NCBI RefSeq assembly: GCF_014268595.2
Contig: NZ_CP077091.1
Span: forward strand, 3,312,001-3,376,000
Direction: 5' to 3'
DNA: 64,000 nucleotides
Source of the DNA: Pseudomonas hamedanensis
GTDB lineage: Bacteria; Pseudomonadota; Gammaproteobacteria; Pseudomonadales; Pseudomonadaceae
Shown here one piece after another: positions 57,634-64,000 of this stretch. Made by a program: the position numbers and the translations under genes. Below the pieces are notes generated by a model. The model did no database searches. It was not told the DNA's origin and saw nothing but the letters and a program-made list of their open reading frames with translations. Positions within the stretch are counted from its first letter, which is position 1. Every line of letters begins with the position of its first letter.

Positions 57634-58473
57634 ATGAATTCGATTGTTGCACCTGCCCTGTTTACCCCGAGCTGGCACGCCGAGCTGGAACTGGCTTATG
57701 CGCGTTTTGGCGATTGCACGCGCCCGATCCAGCGGCGTCACCTCGGCCCGCTGCGGGTGCAAAAGCACCTGTATGCCGAAGGCCCTGAAGTTTGCCAGCA
57801 CATCATTGTCCACCCACCGGGCGGGATCGCCGGGGGCGACCGGCTGAACATCAGCGCCCGCGTCGAACACAACGCCTGGGCGCAGATCACCAGTCCCGGC
57901 GCCGCCAAGTGGTATCGCGCAGCAGGCCCGGCCTATCAGCAACTCGATTTGCAGGTCGCGGCTGGCGCGACGCTGGAATGGCTGCCGCAGGAAACCATCG
58001 TCTACAGCGCCGCGCAGGCTGAACTCACCACAACGATCGAGCTTGAAGGCGACGCGCGGCTGTTCTACTGGGACGTGGTGGCACTGGGTCGCCCGGCCAG
58101 TGGCGAGCGTTTTGACCTGGGCCATTTTCAGGCGCACCTGGATATCCGCCGCGACGGCCGGTTGCTCTGGCATGAACGGCAGCGCATTGTCGGCAACGAT
58201 GGTTTGCTTGATTCGCCGATCGGTCTGGATGGGCAACCGGTGTTTGCGACGCTGTTGGTGACTGGTGAGATCGATGCCGAGCTGCTGGAGCGTTGCCGCT
58301 CGCTGGGGCATGCGGTGCGTGGGGATCTGACCCAGTTGCCGGGGTTGCTGGTGGCGCGGTGTCTGGCCGGTGAGGCGTTTCTGGCACGGGCGTGGCTGAT
58401 CGATTTATGGCGTTTGCTCAGACCGGCACTGCTCGGCCGCGAAGCGCAGCCACCGCGAATCTGGAATACCTGA
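57634..58473 (+). CDS. ureD: Urease accessory protein UreD
   Basis: A 279-residue chaperone that binds the urease apoprotein and recruits UreF-UreG for nickel delivery. Recognised by [65 protein letters not shown] and [17 protein letters not shown]. Length matches the family. The ribosome-binding site is weak. The nickel-insertion genes ureE, ureF and ureG are not in the window and are probably encoded further on. Confidence 0.96.
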   Translation: MNSIVAPALFTPSWHAELELAYARFGDCTRPIQRRHLGPLRVQKHLYAEGPEVCQHIIVHPPGGIAGGDRLNISARVEHNAWAQITSPGAAKWYRAAGPAYQQLDLQVAAGATLEWLPQETIVYSAAQAELTTTIELEGDARLFYWDVVALGRPASGERFDLGHFQAHLDIRRDGRLLWHERQRIVGNDGLLDSPIGLDGQPVFATLLVTGEIDAELLERCRSLGHAVRGDLTQLPGLLVARCLAGEAFLARAWLIDLWRLLRPALLGREAQPPRIWNT

Positions 58474-58485
58474 AATGCATTCTAC

Positions 58486-58576
58486 CTGTAGGAGTGAGCC
58501 TGCTCGCGATAGCGGTGTGTCAGCCAAAAAATAATGAAATGACACACCGCTATCGCGAGCAGGCTCACTCCTACAG
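58486..58576. repeat. REPIN with a perfect 37 bp inverted repeat
   Basis: The arms 58486-58522 and 58540-58576 are perfect inverted copies of 37 bases around a 17-base A-rich loop. Outer part is CTGTAGGAGTGAGCCTGCTC, inner part GCGATAGCGGTGTGTCA. It lies between ureD and ureA and would form a long hairpin in the transcript. Confidence 0.95.
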
Positions 58577-58632
58577 GGGGATGCGTTTGCAACCCTGAAT
58601 AACTTTCAATCTGCCCTGATGGAACCCCAACA

Positions 58633-58935
58633 ATGGACCTGACCCCACGCGAAAAAGACAAGCTGCTGATCTTCACCGCCGGCCTCGTCGCCGAGCGGCG
58701 GCTGGCCCGCGGCGTGAAGCTCAACTACCCGGAAGCCATGGCCTACATCTCCGCCGCGCTGCTCGAAGGCGCCCGCGACGGCCAGACCGTGGCCGAGCTG
58801 ATGCACTACGGCACCACCCTGCTCAGCCGCGAGCAAGTGATGGAAGGCATCCCGGAAATGATCCCGGAAATCCAGGTCGAGGCGACGTTTCCCGACGGCA
58901 CCAAACTGGTCACCGTTCACCAGCCAATCGTCTGA
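58633..58935 (+). CDS. ureA: Urease subunit gamma
   Basis: A 100-residue structural subunit of the nickel enzyme urease. The family signatures are [47 protein letters not shown] and [38 protein letters not shown]. Length is the norm for a separate gamma subunit. The first GNAT gene begins nine bases after the stop. Confidence 0.98.
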   Translation: MDLTPREKDKLLIFTAGLVAERRLARGVKLNYPEAMAYISAALLEGARDGQTVAELMHYGTTLLSREQVMEGIPEMIPEIQVEATFPDGTKLVTVHQPIV

Positions 58936-58944
58936 GGCCGCGCC

Positions 58945-60322
<1,378 letters not shown>

Positions 60323-60344
60323 GCCATCAGGTGACTGCAAGAAA

Positions 60345-60415
60345 GCTATCGCGAGCAGGCTCACTCCTACATGAGACCGCGATCAAATGTAGGAGCGAGC
60401 CTGCTCGCGAAAGCG
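60345..60415. repeat. REPIN-type inverted REP pair between ureB and ureC
   Basis: TATCGCGAGCAGGCTCACTC at the left and AGGAGCGAGCCTGCTCGCGA at the right are inverted copies around about 20 bases. The right copy differs at one base (GAGCGAG instead of GAGTGAG). Confidence 0.9.
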
Positions 60416-60461
60416 AGTAATGCGAGCGATTTCAGACCCAATTGAATCCCAAGGCAAGCAC

Positions 60462-62162
60462 ATGAAGATTTCTAGAAGCGCCTACGCCGACATGTTCGGC
60501 CCCACCGTCGGCGACAAGGTGCGCCTGGCCGATACCGAACTGTGGATCGAAGTCGAACAGGACTTCACCACCTACGGCGAAGAAGTGAAATTCGGCGGCG
60601 GCAAAGTCATCCGCGACGGTCAGGGCCAGAGCCAGTTGCTCGCCGCCGAGGTGGTCGACACGCTGATCACCAACGCGCTGATCATCGACCACTGGGGCAT
60701 CGTCAAGGCGGACGTCGGCCTCAAGGACGGGCGCATCGCCGGCATCGGCAAGGCCGGCAACCCCGACGTCCAGCCCGGCGTGACCATCGCCATCGGCGCC
60801 GGCACCGAAGTGATTGCCGGCGAAGGCATGATCCTCACCGCGGGCGGCATCGACACGCACATCCATTTCATTTGCCCGCAGCAGATCGAAGAAGCTTTGA
60901 TGAGCGGCGTCACCACCATGATCGGCGGCGGCACGGGACCTGCCACCGGAACCAACGCCACCACCTGCACGTCGGGACCATGGCATCTGGCGCGCATGCT
61001 CCAGGCCGCCGATGCGTTCCCGATGAACATCGGTCTCACCGGCAAGGGCAACGCCAGCCTGCCGGAACCGTTGATCGAGCAGGTCAGGGCCGGCGCCATC
61101 GGCCTCAAGCTGCACGAAGACTGGGGCACCACCCCGGCGAGCATCGACAACTGCCTCAACGTCGCCGATCAGTTCGACGTCCAGGTCGCAATCCACACCG
61201 ACACCCTCAACGAATCCGGCTTCGTCGAAACCACCCTCGGCGCGTTCAAGGGTCGCACCATCCACACCTATCACACCGAAGGTGCCGGCGGCGGCCATGC
61301 GCCGGACATCATCAAGGCCTGCGGTTTCCCCAACGTGCTGCCGAGTTCGACCAACCCGACCCGGCCATTCACCCGCAACACCATCGACGAACACCTCGAC
61401 ATGCTGATGGTCTGCCACCACCTTGACCCGAGCATTGCCGAAGACGTCGCCTTTGCTGAAAGCCGCATCCGCCGCGAAACGATCGCCGCCGAAGACATCT
61501 TGCATGACCTCGGCGCGTTCTCGATGATCAGCTCCGACAGCCAGGCCATGGGCCGCGTCGGCGAAGTGATCACGCGCACCTGGCAGACCGCCGACAAAAT
61601 GAAAAAACAGCGCGGCCCGCTGCCGCAGGACGGCGCAGGCAACGACAACTTCCGCGCCAAACGCTACATCGCCAAATACACCATCAACCCGGCGATCACC
61701 CATGGCATCAGCCATGAGGTCGGTTCGATCGAAGTCGGCAAGTGGGCCGATCTGGTGCTGTGGCGCCCGGCGTTTTTCGGCGTGAAACCAACGCTGATCC
61801 TCAAGGGCGGCGCGATTGCCGCCAGCCTCATGGGCGATGCCAACGCCTCTATTCCGACGCCGCAACCGGTGCACTACCGACCGATGTTTGCCAGTTACGG
61901 CGGCTCGTTGCACGCGACCAGCCTGACCTTTATCAGCCAGGCCGCGCACGAAGCCGGGCTACCCGAAGCGCTTGGGCTGAAGAAAAAAATCGCCGTGGTG
62001 AAAGGCTGCCGCGACGTGCAGAAAACCGACCTGATTCATAACGATTATCTGCCGGATATTGATGTTGATCCGCAGACTTATCAGGTCAAGGCCGATGGGG
62101 TGTTGCTGTGGTGTGAGCCGGCGGAAACGCTGCCGATGGCGCAGCGGTACTTTTTGTTCTGA
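60462..62162 (+). CDS. ureC: Urease subunit alpha (catalytic)
   Basis: The 566-residue catalytic subunit that hydrolyses urea to ammonia and carbamate at a dinickel site. Nickel ligands and catalytic residues are visible: HIHF in [14 protein letters not shown], the lysine to be carbamylated in GLKLHEDWG, histidines in [12 protein letters not shown] and [15 protein letters not shown], the mobile-flap C-H in [22 protein letters not shown], and the aspartate in [14 protein letters not shown]. The ATG at 60462 follows AAGG and gives the [15 protein letters not shown] start. Length is the family norm. A short GC hairpin follows the stop. Confidence 0.98.
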   Translation: MKISRSAYADMFGPTVGDKVRLADTELWIEVEQDFTTYGEEVKFGGGKVIRDGQGQSQLLAAEVVDTLITNALIIDHWGIVKADVGLKDGRIAGIGKAGNPDVQPGVTIAIGAGTEVIAGEGMILTAGGIDTHIHFICPQQIEEALMSGVTTMIGGGTGPATGTNATTCTSGPWHLARMLQAADAFPMNIGLTGKGNASLPEPLIEQVRAGAIGLKLHEDWGTTPASIDNCLNVADQFDVQVAIHTDTLNESGFVETTLGAFKGRTIHTYHTEGAGGGHAPDIIKACGFPNVLPSSTNPTRPFTRNTIDEHLDMLMVCHHLDPSIAEDVAFAESRIRRETIAAEDILHDLGAFSMISSDSQAMGRVGEVITRTWQTADKMKKQRGPLPQDGAGNDNFRAKRYIAKYTINPAITHGISHEVGSIEVGKWADLVLWRPAFFGVKPTLILKGGAIAASLMGDANASIPTPQPVHYRPMFASYGGSLHATSLTFISQAAHEAGLPEALGLKKKIAVVKGCRDVQKTDLIHNDYLPDIDVDPQTYQVKADGVLLWCEPAETLPMAQRYFLF

Positions 62163-62221
62163 CAACAAAAAAGCCCTTCGGGGCGTGTTCAATGTTGAAT
62201 CAGAATGACCTGCGTCATCGT

Positions 62222-62289
62222 TCTTCGCGAGCAAGCCCGCTCCTACATTGGCATACGCACTCCTGTGGGAGCGGGCTTGCTCGCGAAGA
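62222..62289. repeat. REPIN-type inverted REP pair after ureC
   Basis: TTCGCGAGCAAGCCCGCTCC (left) and GGGAGCGGGCTTGCTCGCGA (right) are inverted copies enclosing about 20 bases. It is the same sequence variant as the one at 45231-45320. It lies between convergent ureC and cbpM. Confidence 0.92.
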
Positions 62290-62322
62290 GGCCGGGCCAG
62301 CGACCGATATACATCAGACTGA

Positions 62323-62628
62323 CTACTCAACCACCAACCGCCCCAACCGCTGACGCAGCATCCGGTTCTCGGCGCGCAACTCACGCACTTCCTCCAGCAG
62401 ATCCAGCGCCAGCGCCACTCCTTCCCACTCCAGCTCCAAATCGCGGCGCAGCTTGGCGGCGCGCTTGGCCAGGGCCAGTTCGTAATCGGTGAAGCGCCAT
62501 TCCCGGGGCTGTGCGCCCTGAGGTTCGAGGATGCCGTGTTCGACGATTTCGATCACGTAGACGTCCGGTAAATCGGCCGCCTCACAGAATTCTGCCAGGT
62601 CCAGTTGAACGCTCAGGGGGCTGCTCAT
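62323..62628 (-). CDS. cbpM: Chaperone modulatory protein CbpM
   Basis: A 101-residue MerR-like protein that binds and restrains the DnaJ-like CbpA. The sequence SVQLDLAEFCEAADLPDVYVIEIVEHGILEP and RLRRAARLRRDLE-like AKRAAKLRRDLELEWEGVALALDLLEEVRELRAENRMLRQRL (helical, coiled-coil end) is characteristic. The start at 62628 follows GGAG and is 23 bases after the cbpA stop, so the pair is co-transcribed. Confidence 0.93.
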   Translation of the reverse strand: MSSPLSVQLDLAEFCEAADLPDVYVIEIVEHGILEPQGAQPREWRFTDYELALAKRAAKLRRDLELEWEGVALALDLLEEVRELRAENRMLRQRLGRLVVE

Positions 62629-62651
62629 GATGGGCTACTCCGTCGTCGGGT

Positions 62652-63596
62652 TCAGAAGTTCTCTCGCGGATTGAACGCAGCTTTTTTTGCCAGTTCCTGC
62701 CACAGCGCCTTGACCTCATCGTCAGAGGTTTTCGGCATGACCGCTTTGAGTTGCACAAACAGATAACCGCGCTCGCCGGCCTTGTTCTTCAGACCATGGC
62801 CTTTGGCACGCATGCGCTGGCCGTTCTGGCTGCCGGCGGGCACCTTGAGGTTGATCTTGCCGGTCAGGGTCGGCACGGCCACTTCGGTACCCAGCGCCAG
62901 CTCCCACGGGGCCAGCGGCAAGGTGATGATCAGGTTGTCGCCTTCGACATCGAACTTCGGGTGCGGCGCAAAACGAATGGTCAGGTACAGGTCGCCATTC
63001 GCCCCGCCGCCAACGCCCGGTGCGCCCTGGCCTTTGAGGCGGATGCGCTCGCCGTCGGCCACGCCGGCCGGAATCTTCACGTTCAGGCTCTTGCTGGTGT
63101 TGCTGACGTGCTGGCCGTTGGCGTTGTATTGCGGCACCTGAAAGGTGACTTTCTTCGACTCGTTGGCCAGGGTTTCTTCGAGGAAGACCGGCAGTTCCAT
63201 TTCCACGTCTTGCCCTCGCCGTCCGCGTGATTGGCCGCCCTGCGCGCCACCGAAACCGGGGCCGCGGTTGCCGAAGATCGAACTGAAAAAGTCCGAGAAG
63301 TCGCCGGTATCGCCACCGCCACCGCCAAAACCGCCGCGGCTCTGCCAGCCCGGTGGCCCCTGGAACGGCTGACCGTGCTGGCCATAACGACGCAGTTCGT
63401 CGTATTCGGCGCGCTTGTCGGCGCTTTTCAGCGCTTCATAGGCTTCCGAGGCGTCCTTGAACTTGGCCTCGGCGTCCTTTTCCTTGCTGACATCGGGGTG
63501 GTATTTGCGCGCCAGCTTGCGATAGGCCGCCTTGATGGCCTTGTCGTCGGCTGTCGGCTCCACGCCGAGTATCTTGTAATAGTCTTTGAAGTCCAT
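62652..63596 (-). CDS. cbpA: DnaJ-family co-chaperone CbpA
   Basis: A 314-residue Hsp40 protein, a DnaK co-chaperone and curved-DNA-binding protein. The J domain (about 1-70) has [14 protein letters not shown], the HPD motif in [12 protein letters not shown] and [20 protein letters not shown] Gly/Phe-rich stretch follows, then two C-terminal substrate-binding domains beginning [22 protein letters not shown]. It lacks the cysteine-rich zinc region of true DnaJ. The ATG at 63596 gives the family start; a longer frame to 63647 is rejected. Confidence 0.95.
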   Translation of the reverse strand: MDFKDYYKILGVEPTADDKAIKAAYRKLARKYHPDVSKEKDAEAKFKDASEAYEALKSADKRAEYDELRRYGQHGQPFQGPPGWQSRGGFGGGGGDTGDFSDFFSSIFGNRGPGFGGAQGGQSRGRRGQDVEMELPVFLEETLANESKKVTFQVPQYNANGQHVSNTSKSLNVKIPAGVADGERIRLKGQGAPGVGGGANGDLYLTIRFAPHPKFDVEGDNLIITLPLAPWELALGTEVAVPTLTGKINLKVPAGSQNGQRMRAKGHGLKNKAGERGYLFVQLKAVMPKTSDDEVKALWQELAKKAAFNPRENF

Positions 63597-63640
63597 TGAA
63601 GGATCACCATCCGTTATCGATTTCGCGCCTGTCCCAGCGT

Positions 63641-63654
63641 GCGCCAATTGGCGC
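63641..63654. promoter_or_regulatory. Perfect 14 bp palindrome between cbpA and the Hsp70 gene
   Basis: GCGCCAATTGGCGC is a perfect palindrome about 45 bases upstream of cbpA and 230 bases from the divergent Hsp70-family gene. It may be an operator for one of them; the regulator is unknown. Confidence 0.4.
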
Positions 63655-63885
63655 GTGCCGGGTTGACCGATCTCAAGGTTGTGACCGGGTGGCGCCGCAG
63701 AAGTTTATCGGCAGTGGACGGCGGTTCTTGCGACCGCCGGTGTGTCTGCCGGCCCATGCCAGCAAGTTTGGGGCGAACCGGCGATTTTCAACCGGTTCAG
63801 TCGCGAAATAGCAGATGACCGGCCTTCGAATCTGGCGCGCACTGACATACACTGCGCGGCCGTTTTTTGACCGGAACCGAAAGAC

Positions 63886-64000
63886 ATGAAAGACGCCTCT
63901 CCAGCCCGTGCCTGTGGCATCGACTTCGGCACGTCCAACTCCACCGTCGGCTGGCTGCGCCCCGGCATGGACACCATGATTGCGCTGGAAGACGACAAGA
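63886..64000 (+). CDS. Hsp70-family protein (YegD-like), start only
   Basis: The first 38 codons run off the window end. ARACGIDFGTSNSTVGWLRPGM is the phosphate-1 motif (xGIDFGTSNS) of Hsp70/actin ATPases. The GTSNS form points to the YegD-like group, not to DnaK, which has GIDLGTTNS. It is divergent from the chaperone genes cbpA-cbpM, consistent with a proteostasis neighbourhood. The product and its length cannot be judged from this fragment. Confidence 0.85.
   Translation, partial: MKDASPARACGIDFGTSNSTVGWLRPGMDTMIALEDDK

Noticed and set aside
60432..61949. A 505-codon minus-strand frame opposite ureC
   Set aside because: Antisense of a highly conserved enzyme; composition is G/A/D-rich without a motif.
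62164..62190. Strong terminator directly after ureC
   Set aside because: AAAAAAGCCC-TTCG-GGGC forms a short stem but no T-run follows, so it was not listed as a terminator.

Overview
The window comes from a Pseudomonas of the fluorescens group. The evidence is the high GC content, the Pseudomonas gene order (speA - sui1 - nudix - DUF2333 - gcbA - ctpL-like - aroQ - accBC - prmA - dusB - fis - purH - purD - retS - marC - urtABCDE - ureDABC), and the intergenic REP/REPIN elements typical of this group. Gene order comparisons to P. aeruginosa are from memory, not from a search.

Layout. 1-11.2 kb: core genes for polyamine synthesis (speA), a Sui1-like factor, a Nudix hydrolase, a diguanylate cyclase with two receiver domains (GcbA-like), a chemoreceptor, aroQ and accBC. 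11.3-15.3 kb: a minus-strand 1323-residue toxin-like protein between accC and prmA. 15.4-25.8 kb: prmA, a zinc-ribbon protein, dusB-fis, purH, purD, the hybrid sensor RetS and a MarC-family protein. 25.9-33.0 kb: a minus-strand 2371-residue protein with the glucosyltransferase and pore signatures of large clostridial toxins. 33.3-40.8 kb: two divergent cobalamin operons (cobG-H-I-J and cobL-cbiD-cobK). 40.8-41.5 kb: a HigBA-like toxin-antitoxin pair. 41.6-46.8 kb: a copper-handling cluster (two DUF2946-type proteins, PCuAC chaperone, OprC-like receptor, PepSY membrane protein). 46.8-51.5 kb: a minus-strand 1562-residue protein built from seven tandem modules of about 200 residues. 51.6-62.2 kb: the urea ABC importer and urease genes, with a sigma-54-like promoter in front of urtA. 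62.3-64.0 kb: cbpM-cbpA and the start of an Hsp70-family gene.

Most notable content. Three giant minus-strand genes (4.0, 7.1 and 4.7 kb) interrupt otherwise familiar gene order. The 2371-residue protein keeps every residue I could recall as important in the TcdB glucosyltransferase site (W, D..R, Y-x-D-x-D, E..S.W). It appears to carry a C58-like Cys/His/Asp peptidase instead of the clostridial InsP6-dependent autoprotease. The 1323-residue protein ends in a segment with the Ser/Cys/His spacing of CheD glutamine deamidases, the fold shared with CNF1, which suggests a deamidase effector. The 1562-residue protein looks like a seven-fold DUF4329-type repeat in which only the first module keeps an HSHP motif. 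These three proteins are the best candidates for undescribed biology here. No tRNA, rRNA, CRISPR array, transposase or prophage was seen.
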